From assembly GCF_019968905.1 (NCBI RefSeq), contig NZ_CP079946.1, positions 1,426,001-1,490,000 of the forward strand: a DNA stretch of 64,000 nucleotides. The letters run 5' to 3'. The translations under genes and the position numbers were made by a program. This DNA is from Corallococcus sp. EGB. GTDB lineage: Bacteria; Myxococcota; Myxococcia; Myxococcales; Myxococcaceae. The notes beneath the pieces are model-generated. The model made no database searches. It was not told where the DNA came from and saw only the letters and a list, made by a program, of their open reading frames with translations. This document shows positions 16,809 through 26,123 of the stretch, one piece after another (position 1 is the first letter of the stretch; each line of letters begins with the position of its first letter).

Positions 16809-18446
16809 ATGCGTTCCTCCCCCCGGGTCGCCTGGTTCCTGATTCCAACGTTGTGCCTGTCGTGCACCGACTCGGGTCTCTATTCGATTGACGACCGCGC
16901 GGGCGGCACCAGGGACCGCGTCAACTTCGCGGGCGACCTCTGCGTCCCGGAGGCCACCGGCGACGCGTTCCCCGTGAAGGTCGTGTTCGCGCTCCAGGGC
17001 GGCACCGGCGTCGAGCCGGAGGTCGTGGGCTCCGCGGTGGACGGCCTCACCACGCTCGCCTCGCGCTTCACCGGGCCGCAGGTGCGCTTCGGGCTCGTGG
17101 CCTTCCACTCGGTGGCCACCGGCCTGCAGGGGAGCTTCACGGACGCGGCCGCCTTCCAGTCCGTCCTGCCCCGCTACGCCAGCTACCAGCAGCAGGGCCC
17201 CATCAGCATCCGCTCCGCGCTGCGGCTCTCCAAGAGCCTCCTGTCCGGCGACATGCAGGCCTCCTGCAAGGGCGAGGTCGCGCGCACGCGCTACGTGGTG
17301 GCGCCCGTCATCCGCAGCTCCGACGTGAGCTGTGACAACCCGGCGTACAACATCGGCATCGACCGCCGCTGCTCCGCGCTGTCCCAGGCGGCCGGCTGCA
17401 ACGCGACCCCGGAGGCCCAGGCCGGGTGCAACGCCGCGTGCAGCCAGTGCGAGCTGACCGCCGTGGTGGGCGAGCTCAAGGGGCTGGTGGAGCAGCTGGG
17501 CGCGGGCGACGTCAGCGTCCAGCCCGTCTACGTCCGGGGCCAGACGCCGGACCCCGTCACCCGCCTCCAGGTGGCCGCCATCGCCAACGCGGGCGGCAGC
17601 GCGCCCGTGGAGACGGACTTCGCGGGCCTGCCCAACGCGCTCGCGCGGCTGGACTACGGCGCGCTCGGCAACGCGCTCAAGCTCAAGCGCTTCCTGGCCT
17701 TCAACCGCAACGTGCAGGTGCGCAACGGCCAGATGTACATCGACAGCGACGGCGACGGCGTGGGGGATGACGACGAGCGCGCCATGGGGCTGGACCCCAC
17801 CGTCCCCGACACCGACCAGGACGGCCTCATGGACGGCGTCGAGCTGCGCATGGGCCTGGACCCGCTCGCCGTGGACGTCATCAGCGGCTGCAGCGTGGTG
17901 CAGGACACCGACGGCGACCGGCTCAACGACTGCGAGGAGCGCGTGCTCGGCACCGACCCCTGCGTGGGAGACACCGACGGCGACGGCCTGCCGGACCTCG
18001 TGGAGGCCCTGTCCCAGACGAACCCGCTCGTCGCCGAGGACCTGCTCGACAGCGACCGCGACGGCCTCTCCAACGTGCAGGAGGTGGAGGCCCACGGCGA
18101 CCCGCTCAGCGCCGACCTCGACTTCCACCGCGAGCGCGGCTACGGCTACTCCATCGTCCCGCTGCCCCCCACCGGCACCAGCGGCCGCGCCTGCTACCGC
18201 ACGCGCGTGGAGAACGTCTCGCTGGTCCCCACCCTGGAGCGCCCCCACCCGCTGATTCCCGGCGAGGTGATTCCCGCGGGCACCAACGAGGTCTACCTCT
18301 ACCTCCAGGTGGGCCGGGACAATGATCCGCGCGGCGCCGGCGTGGGCTCCCTCTTCATCCAGGAGATGCACTACGACCCGGACACGGGCCGCACCCCCGC
18401 GGGCATGGTCCCCCTCGTCTCCAACGACTTCATCGTGGGCACCTGA
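16809..18446 (+). CDS. Surface lipoprotein: degenerate VWA domain, calcium-loop repeats, shared C-terminal domain
   Basis: The 545-residue product has a signal peptide with lipobox LCLSC (Cys19). A VWA-like Rossmann fold begins at about 55 (FPVKVVFALQGGTG), where the MIDAS DxSxS found in its two paralogues is missing. Calcium-binding loops of the DSDGDGVGDDDE / DTDQDGLMD type run from about 315 to 435, and the C-terminal beta domain starts near RACYRTRVENVSL. The domain order is the same as in the genes at 19976 and 21958. It is probably displayed on the outer membrane and calcium-stabilised. The ATG at 16809 is the only start giving a clean signal peptide. Function unknown; ligand binding without the metal site, or a structural partner, are options. 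Confidence 0.8.
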   Translation: MRSSPRVAWFLIPTLCLSCTDSGLYSIDDRAGGTRDRVNFAGDLCVPEATGDAFPVKVVFALQGGTGVEPEVVGSAVDGLTTLASRFTGPQVRFGLVAFHSVATGLQGSFTDAAAFQSVLPRYASYQQQGPISIRSALRLSKSLLSGDMQASCKGEVARTRYVVAPVIRSSDVSCDNPAYNIGIDRRCSALSQAAGCNATPEAQAGCNAACSQCELTAVVGELKGLVEQLGAGDVSVQPVYVRGQTPDPVTRLQVAAIANAGGSAPVETDFAGLPNALARLDYGALGNALKLKRFLAFNRNVQVRNGQMYIDSDGDGVGDDDERAMGLDPTVPDTDQDGLMDGVELRMGLDPLAVDVISGCSVVQDTDGDRLNDCEERVLGTDPCVGDTDGDGLPDLVEALSQTNPLVAEDLLDSDRDGLSNVQEVEAHGDPLSADLDFHRERGYGYSIVPLPPTGTSGRACYRTRVENVSLVPTLERPHPLIPGEVIPAGTNEVYLYLQVGRDNDPRGAGVGSLFIQEMHYDPDTGRTPAGMVPLVSNDFIVGT

Positions 18447-18460
18447 GTCAGGCCCCGGGC

Positions 18461-18500
18461 GTGGGGTGTCCCCCACAGTCTCAATGGGGTGTCCCCCCCA
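18461..18500 (+). terminator. Two tandem GGGG/CCCC hairpins after the first VWA lipoprotein gene
   Basis: The first hairpin has arms GTGGGG and CCCCAC (18461-18466, 18471-18476) with a TGTC loop. The second repeats the motif TGGGGTGTCCCC from 18485. Placed just after a stop codon and before a new ribosome binding site, they may terminate or attenuate transcription between the two genes. Confidence 0.45.
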
Positions 18501-18617
18501 CACCCATCCTGTAGCAGTCCCTTGCGAACGCGCAACCCCTTGAAGTTCCTGACCCTGAAACTCCTACAGACGCGGGATCGCCTCTTGCTAGGGCGTCGGG
18601 TTGTGAAAGGAGTCACC

Positions 18618-19940
18618 ATGATGAACGGTCGCATTGCCCCCCTGTTGGCGCTCGGCGCCTTCCTGGTGCTGAGCCCCCGCACCGTGCAGGCCCAGCAGCA
18701 GAACCCGGACAACCCGGAGTGCCTCGGAGACGAGTGCGGTCGCCCCAAGGAGGAGGGTGGCGGCTGCGGCTGTGGCTGTGGCTGTTCCATCTGGGTGGCG
18801 TACACGGACGACGGCAAGACGCTGTCGTACACGGACGACGCGGACGGCGACGGCAAGGCGGACGACAAGGACAACTGCCCGTTCACGTCCAACCGCGACC
18901 AGGCGGATGGCGACGGCGACCGCGCGGGCGACGCGTGCGACAACTGCCCGGCCGTCTCCAACGCGAACCAGCTGGACACCGACGGTGACGGCATCGGCGA
19001 CGCGTGCGACCCGGACGACGACAACGACGGCAAGCTGGACGGCGAGGACAACTGCCCCTCCATCCCCAACGCCAACCAGGCGGACAACGACCACGATGGC
19101 ATCGGCGACGTCTGCGACGACGACGATGACAACGACGGGTACAAGGACGGCGTGGACAACTGCCCGCTCATCGCCAACCCGGACCAGAAGCTGCCGGAGG
19201 ACGTGAGCCTGTGCCGCGTGGACGCGGACGGCGACAACATCTCCGACAACCTGGACAACTGCCCCGGCCTGCCCAACCCGGACCAGAAGGACGCGGACGG
19301 GGACGGCATTGGCGACGCGTGCGACCCGGACATGGACAACGACTCCGTGCTCAACGCCGTGGACAACTGCCCGCTGGTGGCCAACCGCGACCAGGCGGAT
19401 GACGACGGCGACGGTCTGGGTGACGCGTGCGACACGCGCTACTGCGTGGTGCTCAACAAGGACCGCCCCAACGACTGCCTCGACCCGAAGGCGCCCTTCA
19501 GCGTGGGCACCGGCGGCCTGCTGAACGTGGAGAAGACGGGCATGGCGGTGCGCCCGCCCCTGTTCGCCAACCGCAACGGCGCGGCCATCGAGTACACGTG
19601 GACGGTGGTGAAGCGTCCCTCCGGCTCCACCGCGGTGGTGGAGAACCCCAAGGGCGCCGTCACCTACAGCCGCCACTGGGAGTACCAGTACGTGGATGGC
19701 AGCGTGCCCAACTTCAAGCCGGACAAGGAGGGTGAGTACGAACTGCAGGTCTCCACGCGTCTGGCCTTCGCGGACCGCGTGTTCCCCGACCAGCGCAGCT
19801 CCGTGTCCAGCCTCTTCGTGACGGTGGGCAAGCAGGACTCCGACGGCGGCGGTTGCACGTCGCTGCCCGCGGGTGGCAGCGCCGCGGCCCTGGGCGCCGG
19901 CGTGCTCGGCCTGCTGCTGCGCCGCCGCAAGAAGGCGTAA
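18618..19940 (+). CDS. Thrombospondin type-3 repeat protein with MYXO-CTERM-like sorting tail
   Basis: The 440-residue product has a signal peptide (cleavage near VQAQQ) and a Cys-Gly run at residues 50-56 (alternating C and G). Residues 74-271 hold thrombospondin type-3 calcium repeats ([15 protein letters not shown] and similar), followed by a beta domain. A C-terminal tail has Cys413, a hydrophobic helix and RRRKKA. That tail matches the MYXO-CTERM plan, in which the Cys is thought to be processed and lipidated by an intramembrane protease (myxosortase). The ATG at 18618 has AAAGGAG 5 nt upstream (18606-18612). It is flanked by three VWA lipoprotein genes on the same strand, so it probably shares their surface assembly. 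Ligand unknown. Confidence 0.85.
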   Translation: MMNGRIAPLLALGAFLVLSPRTVQAQQQNPDNPECLGDECGRPKEEGGGCGCGCGCSIWVAYTDDGKTLSYTDDADGDGKADDKDNCPFTSNRDQADGDGDRAGDACDNCPAVSNANQLDTDGDGIGDACDPDDDNDGKLDGEDNCPSIPNANQADNDHDGIGDVCDDDDDNDGYKDGVDNCPLIANPDQKLPEDVSLCRVDADGDNISDNLDNCPGLPNPDQKDADGDGIGDACDPDMDNDSVLNAVDNCPLVANRDQADDDGDGLGDACDTRYCVVLNKDRPNDCLDPKAPFSVGTGGLLNVEKTGMAVRPPLFANRNGAAIEYTWTVVKRPSGSTAVVENPKGAVTYSRHWEYQYVDGSVPNFKPDKEGEYELQVSTRLAFADRVFPDQRSSVSSLFVTVGKQDSDGGGCTSLPAGGSAAALGAGVLGLLLRRRKKA

Positions 19941-19975
19941 GAAGGATGTCCCCCATGCCAGGAGGCCCGCATCGC

Positions 19976-21961
19976 ATGCGCCGTCTGCTCGTCGTCCCGC
20001 TCCTTGCGACCGGCCTCCTGGCCCTGGGTGTGCTGTCCTGCTCCGACACGCTCCTGGAGCCGCGCGCCCAGGAGCAGTCCCAGTTGGATGACCGGCTGAA
20101 GCTCACCGGCCGGGTGTGCACGCGCCCGGCGAACCCCACCGGCTTCCCGGTGAAGGTGGTGCTCGTCGTGGACGAGTCCGGCAGCATGTGCGTGTCGGAT
20201 CCGCCGGGCTCGCAGGAGGGCAGCGGCTTCTGCGAGCGCGCGGAGGTGCAGGCCATCATCCCGCCGGGCGTCACCGAGCCCGCGCGCGTGCGCGCCCTGA
20301 AGAACCTGGTCAATGGCTTCAAGCGCATCAACGACCGGCGCGAGGGCAACATCAGCATCGCCATCGCCCCGTTCGAGACGAACGTGAAGAACACCTGGCC
20401 GCCGGCCTCCACGGGGGACCGCTTCGCGCCGCCGGGCAACATCAACGGCTACATCGAAGGCCTGCAGTCCCAGCTGGGCAAGGGCACGGACTACCAGGGC
20501 GCGCTCGCGTACGCGTACAGCCTCATCGCCAGTGACATCGAGGCGGTGTCCCAGTCCACGCCGGAGCTCTTGCCGCGCACGCGCTACGTCGTCGTGTTCC
20601 TCACGGACGGCACGCCGTACCCGCGCTGCTCGGCCAACGACAACCTGTCCGTCTACGCGGGGCCGGACACGCCGGACCTGACCTGGCGCGACTCCATCAG
20701 CAGCTTCTGCAACGCCACCAGCACCACCGACGCCATCAACGGCTTCGAGGTGGGCACGGACCGCAACCAGAACTACCAGCTCTTCAGCTACGTGCGCCGG
20801 CTGATGGAGCTCAAGACGCAGTACAACGTGGGCGACGTGCGCATGCACACGGTGCTGCTCTTCAACGAGGAGGCCGTGCGCGCGTGCGGCCCCATCTGCC
20901 AGGACATCTACGGAACCTACCCGGGCGTCCCGGAGGCGCAGTACCCGGCCGCGGCGAAGAAGATCGCCTCCTACCTGCTCAAGCGCTTCGCGGAGATGGG
21001 CAACGGCGTGTACCAGGAGTTCAGCGACACGGCGGAGATCTCCGAGCTGGGCCTGGGCGCGCTGGACTACTCCTCATTCGCGTCGCCCAACGTGATGAAG
21101 ACGCTGCTGGTGGAGCCCCTGAGCTCCGCGCCGGGGGATGACGGCCGCGTGCTGGACAGCGACGGCGACGGCGTGCCGGACGCGCTGGACAACAGCTTCA
21201 CCCTGAAGACGAACCCCTTCATCATGGACAGCGACGGGGACTGCCTGAGCGACGGCTTCGAGTACCGGCGCATGGACCAGGGCTTCAAGCCGGGCAACGA
21301 CCTGGACGCGCGCGGCTGCGACCCCAAGTCCCCGCTGACGCCCAACTGCGTCTGCCGCGACACGGACGGCGACGGGCTGTCGCAGTTCGCCGAGGACTAC
21401 CTCAAGACGCGCCAGGGCATCGTGGACAGCGACGGCGACGGCGCGCCGGACGGGCTGGAGGCGAAGTACGGCCTGAACCCGCTCCAGTCCAACGTGGCCG
21501 GCCTGGACACCGACGGCGACGGCATCCCGGATGACGAGGAGCTGCGGGCCGGCAGCGACCCCACCCGCCGCGACCGGCTCTTCCACGACAAGTACGGCAT
21601 CCAGTACGAGGTGAAGAAGGTCGAGGGCGGCAACGACACGGACGGCGTCTGCTACGACTTCACCGTGTCCAACCTGCAGCTGGTGACGCCGCCGGACCGC
21701 GCGGGCGTGAAGCAGGGCTACAACCTGTTCAAGGTGTGGTTCGCGGAGGCGCCGGAGAGCGGCGTGGCCACGGACTACGGCGTCTGGCGCACCGCGTGCG
21801 CGTGGGCCCAGTACGCGCCGCCCAGCGTGCGCGTGCCGCTGGGGCCCGACCTGGCCCTGGATGACGGTGACTTCCGCCGGCCGGATCAACTGGTGGACCC
21901 CTGGAAGACCCAGGGCAGTTGCGTCGGCGTGTCGCCGTCGCAGGGAGGCGCGTCGCCGTGA
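19976..21961 (+). CDS. Surface lipoprotein: VWA domain with intact MIDAS and calcium-loop repeats
   Basis: The 661-residue product has lipobox VLSC (Cys22), the N-terminal motif LTGRVCTRPANPTGFPVKVV, a VWA domain with DESGS at 66-70 (the metal-binding MIDAS), then DSDGDGVPD / DTDGDGLS-type calcium loops (about 390-530), and a C-terminal domain beginning GVCYDFTVSNLQL. The ATG at 19976 is chosen for its GGAGG 10 nt upstream and the clean lipoprotein signal; ATGs at 19946 and 19955 are alternatives. It overlaps the next gene by 4 bp (GTGA). VWA lipoproteins can act as adhesins, CglB of Myxococcus being one precedent; an adhesive or protein-binding role here is inferred. Confidence 0.85.
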   Translation: MRRLLVVPLLATGLLALGVLSCSDTLLEPRAQEQSQLDDRLKLTGRVCTRPANPTGFPVKVVLVVDESGSMCVSDPPGSQEGSGFCERAEVQAIIPPGVTEPARVRALKNLVNGFKRINDRREGNISIAIAPFETNVKNTWPPASTGDRFAPPGNINGYIEGLQSQLGKGTDYQGALAYAYSLIASDIEAVSQSTPELLPRTRYVVVFLTDGTPYPRCSANDNLSVYAGPDTPDLTWRDSISSFCNATSTTDAINGFEVGTDRNQNYQLFSYVRRLMELKTQYNVGDVRMHTVLLFNEEAVRACGPICQDIYGTYPGVPEAQYPAAAKKIASYLLKRFAEMGNGVYQEFSDTAEISELGLGALDYSSFASPNVMKTLLVEPLSSAPGDDGRVLDSDGDGVPDALDNSFTLKTNPFIMDSDGDCLSDGFEYRRMDQGFKPGNDLDARGCDPKSPLTPNCVCRDTDGDGLSQFAEDYLKTRQGIVDSDGDGAPDGLEAKYGLNPLQSNVAGLDTDGDGIPDDEELRAGSDPTRRDRLFHDKYGIQYEVKKVEGGNDTDGVCYDFTVSNLQLVTPPDRAGVKQGYNLFKVWFAEAPESGVATDYGVWRTACAWAQYAPPSVRVPLGPDLALDDGDFRRPDQLVDPWKTQGSCVGVSPSQGGASP

Positions 21962-23748
21962 GCCGCGCGGGACGTTGGTGGCTCCTCACCCTGGTGGGGC
22001 TCGTCGTGGTGGTGGCCTGTACGGATACGTACCTCTTCGACCCGCGCCGCGACACGGAGGTGCCCGCGGACCGGGCCGTGTCGCTGGAGGGGCGCTTCTG
22101 CACGCTGGGCGCCAATGAGGTCGTCCGGCCCATCAAGATCATCGTCGCCATGGACGCCAGCCAGTCCATGCGCGTGAGCGATCCGGACGGCACGCGCGCC
22201 ACGGCGCTGGTGGACCTGATTGAGAACCTCCCGCAGGACGACGAGGTCTCCATCGCGGTGATGCTCTTCGCGGGCAGCACCACGGCGTTCCTCACGCAGA
22301 ACCCGGGACCGCCGCTGGAGGACGGCTTCGTGCAGGTGTCGAAGCTGGACGCCACCGCGAAGGCCATCCTCACGGAGAAGCTGCTCACCTTCCGCAACAC
22401 GGACACGTCGCCGAACCGCGACTCGACGGACTTCGTCAAGCCGCTGTCGGACATCTACTCGCTCATCAACACGGACATCGCGCGGGCGCGGCAGCAGCCC
22501 AGCGGGGGCGAGGCGCTGGCGCAGGCGCGCTACTCGGTCATCTTCCTGTCGGACGGCAAGCCCACCAACAACCAGGACGACGAGCTCATCCGCGGCGACG
22601 CGGTGGTGCGCATCCGCCAACTGCGCGACCTGGTGGAGGACGTGCGCTTCAACACCGTGCACGTCTTCAACCCCACCCAGCCCGTGCCGTCCGTGTGCGA
22701 CCTGGTGTCGGAGGACGGCGGCTTCGGGGACGGCGGCTGCCCGCTGCTCATCATCAACCAGAACGCGGACCGCCTGGAGAAGATGGCCACGCTGGGCGGC
22801 GGCAACTTCCGCGACTTCCGCAACAACGAGCCCATCAACTTCCTCAACTTCCAGTTCGGCCAGGTGCGCCGCGCCTTCATCGTGAAGGAGTTCGTGGCCT
22901 CCAACTTCTCCGCGCCCCCGGGCAGCCCGCTGGGCGAAGCGGACACCGACGGCGACGGCCTCAGCGACGCGCGCGAGTACGAGCTGGGCACGAACCCCAA
23001 CCTGCGCGACACCGACGGCGACGGCTTCAGCGACGGCGTGGAGGTGTACTTCCGCGACCGCGGCGTGGACTTCAATCCCACGCAGGTGGCGCTCCCGGAC
23101 GGCGGCGGCCTGGACAAGGGCTGCCCGCCCGCGCTGCGCGGCGTGGACACCGACTGCGACGGCCTCTTGGACTGCGACGAGCAGTTCATCGGCACCAACG
23201 CCACGCTCCAGGACAGCGACGGCGACGGCATCCCGGACGGCATGGAGTGGCGCGGCGGCACGCAGGGCTCCAGCAAGGACCTGGACGAGGATCCGGACAC
23301 GGACGGTCTGGTCAACCGCAGCGAGGTGCGCATGCACATGCGGCCCCTGCAGGTGGACACCGCGAACCTGGCCTCGGACGCGTACCGCTACAGCATGCAG
23401 GCGGACGGCCCGGTGGATGCGCAGGGCCGCCAGTGCTACCGCTTCCGCGTGGACAACGTGCTCCTGGCACCCACCATCGCCATGATCGCCGACGGCGGCG
23501 TGGACGGGGGCGTGGACGCCGGCACGGTGCAGCGCGGCGCGGGCTACAACGACATCTACCTCTCCGTGGCCATGCTGCCCGCGGATGACCCCACCGCGCG
23601 CACGCTGGTGCGCACCTTCCGCGTGGACTCCGTGCGCTACCCGGTGGGCGGCATCAAGTCGCCTCCGGATGGCGTGGTCCGCGTGAACCCCGAGGACTTC
23701 GTGGACGGCTGCCCCGGCGTCGTCCCGACCCTCTCGCCCGTCCCCTGA
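21958..23748 (+). CDS. Surface lipoprotein: VWA domain with intact MIDAS, paralogue of the preceding gene
   Basis: The 596-residue product has lipobox VVVAC (Cys21), the family motif LEGRFCTL, then VWA with DASQS at 66-70 (MIDAS), a second conserved stretch SVIFLSDGKPT, calcium loops DTDGDGLSD, DTDGDGFSD and DSDGDGIPD (about 325-450), and a C-terminal domain starting RQCYRFRVDNVLL. The GTG at 21958 is the start, giving a 4-bp overlap with the previous stop and the right signal peptide. Head-to-tail position and identical domain order mark it as a tandem duplicate of the gene at 19976. Probably an outer-membrane surface protein. Its ligand is unknown. Confidence 0.85.
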   Translation: MSRAGRWWLLTLVGLVVVVACTDTYLFDPRRDTEVPADRAVSLEGRFCTLGANEVVRPIKIIVAMDASQSMRVSDPDGTRATALVDLIENLPQDDEVSIAVMLFAGSTTAFLTQNPGPPLEDGFVQVSKLDATAKAILTEKLLTFRNTDTSPNRDSTDFVKPLSDIYSLINTDIARARQQPSGGEALAQARYSVIFLSDGKPTNNQDDELIRGDAVVRIRQLRDLVEDVRFNTVHVFNPTQPVPSVCDLVSEDGGFGDGGCPLLIINQNADRLEKMATLGGGNFRDFRNNEPINFLNFQFGQVRRAFIVKEFVASNFSAPPGSPLGEADTDGDGLSDAREYELGTNPNLRDTDGDGFSDGVEVYFRDRGVDFNPTQVALPDGGGLDKGCPPALRGVDTDCDGLLDCDEQFIGTNATLQDSDGDGIPDGMEWRGGTQGSSKDLDEDPDTDGLVNRSEVRMHMRPLQVDTANLASDAYRYSMQADGPVDAQGRQCYRFRVDNVLLAPTIAMIADGGVDGGVDAGTVQRGAGYNDIYLSVAMLPADDPTARTLVRTFRVDSVRYPVGGIKSPPDGVVRVNPEDFVDGCPGVVPTLSPVP

Positions 23749-23766
23749 TTGCCTCCTGGGTCCCCC

Positions 23767-26064
23767 ATGCGCCTTCGCACCCGACTGCTCCCGTTCGCGC
23801 TCCTGCTCCTGGCCGCCTGTTCCTCCGGCGGGGACGACACTCCGGACGCTGGCACGGGCGTGGTGGAGGACCTCTGCAACAGCCGCGACGAGGCCCTGAC
23901 GAACGCGGACTGTGAGTTGAAGCCCGGCGTGCCGCTGGAGCGCTTCCTGGCGCTCACCGGCGACGTGAAGGCGGGCGACGAGGACTGGTACAGCATCCGC
24001 ATCCCGGCGTCCGCCAACGCGCGCACGCTGGTGCACATCACCGGCACGTACCTGGCGTCCAGCACGCCGGTGAACCTGTCCATCACGGTGCAGGAGAAGG
24101 ACAAGAACACCGCGCTGGTGGCGAAGTCGGACCAGCACGGCGCGGGCGCTCCGGGGCCGGTGGACATCGTGCTGCCGTACGGCACGCCGGATACGCAGCT
24201 CATCGTCGTGGTGCGCGACGCGCCGACGAACCCCGCGCGCCCCAACTACGATGCGCGCAACCGCTACCGCCTCACCGTGGAGCTCCTGGAGAACCCGGAC
24301 ACGAACGAGCCCAACGACGTCACGCCCACGCCCATCGCGCTGGCGGCGCAGGGCGCCGTGCAGGTGGGCACCGCGAAGGGGTACCTGGCCACGGACGGCG
24401 ACGTGGACCGCTTCAGCTTCCCGCTGACGGCGGGGAAGATCGCCTACGTGCGCATCACCGCGCCGGACCAGGGCTTCGTGCCCAACTTCCGCCTGTCCTA
24501 TGAGCTGTTGCGCCCCAACAGCACGGACAAGGAGTCCGAGGGCAACGTGCTGCCCAAGGTGCACCCGGGCGTGCTGGCCACCGCGCGCAAGGTGAAGCTG
24601 GCGGGCACCTGGGTGCTGGTGGTGAAGGGCTACCGGGGCAACAACGAGCCCGTGCCCGCGGGCGACCTGCGCCAGCCCTACGAGGTGGAGGTGCGCGTGG
24701 TGGACGAGGCGGACCCCAACGACCAGTCCGGGGACAACGACGCCTACGCCCGCGCCTTCTCGCGCAGCCTGGTGGGCTCGCCGGGGACGTCCACGTCCTT
24801 CACCGGCCGCCTGGGCTACGTGTCCGACCGCGACTGGTTCGCGCTGACGCTGCCCGCGTACGCGAAGCCCAGCGTGCTGCGCTACCGGCTGGTGGAGGTG
24901 CCCACCACGACCCGCTTCGACCCGCTGCCCCTTCCGCTGGGCCAGATGGCGGACCGGCAGGTGCTGGTGTTCACCACGGTGAGCACGTCCGTCACCGCGG
25001 AGAATCGCGCCACCTGCTCCAGCGATGCCAAGGTGTGCCCGCGCGACGTGCGCGAGTTCCCCGACGCGCCGGGGCTGGTGCAGGCGTACTGCAACAACGC
25101 GGAGGCCGTGCTGTGCCTCCAGTCGCTGCGCGAGGAGTCGGACCCCGCGCGCTTCCCCAACCTGAGCAACTTCCAGGGCGCGCTGCCGGTGCCGGCGCAC
25201 GCCGCGACGGTGACGTACCACTTCGTGGTGCAGGACGACGGCAACAACTGGGCGGATGACCGCGACTACCGGCTGGAGGTGTCCTGGGCGGACGACGACG
25301 CGGAGGAGGTCGCCGCCTACAGCGGAGGCGTGGAGCAGCCGCGCGCCAAGGTGCTCAACGGCGTGGGGGCGGGCAACCTGCCGGCGCCGGGCAACGCCAC
25401 CTTCGAAGCGAAGGGCCAGCTGTCCTACGGCCTGGGCCGGCTGCGCGGCAACGACCGCGCCACGGGCCTGGGCGTGCGCGGCCCCACGGACTACGACGCG
25501 GTGCCCTCCGACACGGACACCTTCGAGTACCAGCTGCCCTCGCTGAGCGCGCCGGAGGACGCGGCGTGGCTGGTGCAGTGGGAGGTGGACAACCTGCCCG
25601 ACGGCGGCACGCCGCACGGGCTGGCGCTGGATTTGACCTTCTGCGACGGCAACGCCACGGACGGCGGCGCCTGCACGCCGGTGACGGCCACCAGCACGGG
25701 CGGCGCGCTGACGCTGGCCTACAGCTCCTCGGTGATGCGCGCGTGGCACACCTCCGCGAGCGCCCCGCTCAGCAGCTACCAGGCGCTGTACCAGCTGGAG
25801 AAGACGGCCTCCACGACGCGCGTCACGGTGGCGCCCTACGCGTGCTCCTGCCTGGAGCGCCGCTTCATCAAGGGCGGCACGCTCAAGGTGGCGGTGAGCG
25901 CCACCGAGCGCACGGACTACACCCCGGTGAACTACACGCTGCGCACCGCCTACGGCGACTACCCGCGCAGCTACACGGCGGCGGATGGCGGCTCGCCCAC
26001 GGCGTGCCCGGCGCCCACGCAGGATGGCGGCACGTGGGTGGGCGGTTGCCAGTTCACCCGGTAG
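23767..26064 (+). CDS. Large lipoprotein with repeated PPC-like beta modules
   Basis: The 765-residue product has a signal peptide and lipobox LLAAC (Cys17), a short Ser/Gly/Asp linker, then several beta-sandwich modules. Each begins with an Asp-rich turn before a hydrophobic strand: GDEDWYSIRIP (about 72), GDVDRFSFPL (about 212), SDRDWFALTLP (about 355) and SDTDTFEYQLP (about 583). This is the pattern of the bacterial pre-peptidase C-terminal (PPC) family. Several Cys pairs suggest disulfides. No catalytic domain is visible. The start is the ATG at 23767, 18 bp after the previous stop, so it is the last gene of the VWA/TSP3 surface operon. Probable extracellular binding or structural role. 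Confidence 0.8.
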   Translation: MRLRTRLLPFALLLLAACSSGGDDTPDAGTGVVEDLCNSRDEALTNADCELKPGVPLERFLALTGDVKAGDEDWYSIRIPASANARTLVHITGTYLASSTPVNLSITVQEKDKNTALVAKSDQHGAGAPGPVDIVLPYGTPDTQLIVVVRDAPTNPARPNYDARNRYRLTVELLENPDTNEPNDVTPTPIALAAQGAVQVGTAKGYLATDGDVDRFSFPLTAGKIAYVRITAPDQGFVPNFRLSYELLRPNSTDKESEGNVLPKVHPGVLATARKVKLAGTWVLVVKGYRGNNEPVPAGDLRQPYEVEVRVVDEADPNDQSGDNDAYARAFSRSLVGSPGTSTSFTGRLGYVSDRDWFALTLPAYAKPSVLRYRLVEVPTTTRFDPLPLPLGQMADRQVLVFTTVSTSVTAENRATCSSDAKVCPRDVREFPDAPGLVQAYCNNAEAVLCLQSLREESDPARFPNLSNFQGALPVPAHAATVTYHFVVQDDGNNWADDRDYRLEVSWADDDAEEVAAYSGGVEQPRAKVLNGVGAGNLPAPGNATFEAKGQLSYGLGRLRGNDRATGLGVRGPTDYDAVPSDTDTFEYQLPSLSAPEDAAWLVQWEVDNLPDGGTPHGLALDLTFCDGNATDGGACTPVTATSTGGALTLAYSSSVMRAWHTSASAPLSSYQALYQLEKTASTTRVTVAPYACSCLERRFIKGGTLKVAVSATERTDYTPVNYTLRTAYGDYPRSYTAADGGSPTACPAPTQDGGTWVGGCQFTR

Positions 26065-26074
26065 CTGCGCCGGG

Positions 26075-26108
26075 CGGGCGGCGGGGCTTCACGCCTCCGC
26101 CGCCTCCC
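26075..26108. terminator. Hairpin between convergent genes
   Basis: A GC-only stem (GGCGGCGG with GGC against GCC and CCGCCGCC, one bulge) lies in the 59-bp gap between the stops at 26064 (+) and 26124 (-), so it can serve both strands. Confidence 0.45.
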
Positions 26109-26123
26109 GGGGCACCGCCGGGA

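Noticed and set aside
16809-18446. Functional MIDAS in the first VWA lipoprotein
   Set aside because: The position equivalent to DxSxS in its paralogues reads ALQGGTG, so metal binding there is not supported.
16563-18503. Long frame running upstream of the small peptide
   Set aside because: Antisense of the VWA lipoprotein gene; the peptide has its own signal peptide and ribosome binding site at 16569-16574.
21886-25749. 1287-codon open frame on the minus strand opposite the VWA/PPC genes
   Set aside because: His/Arg/Val/Ala-rich translation typical of an antisense shadow; the plus strand holds lipoboxes, MIDAS motifs and calcium loops.
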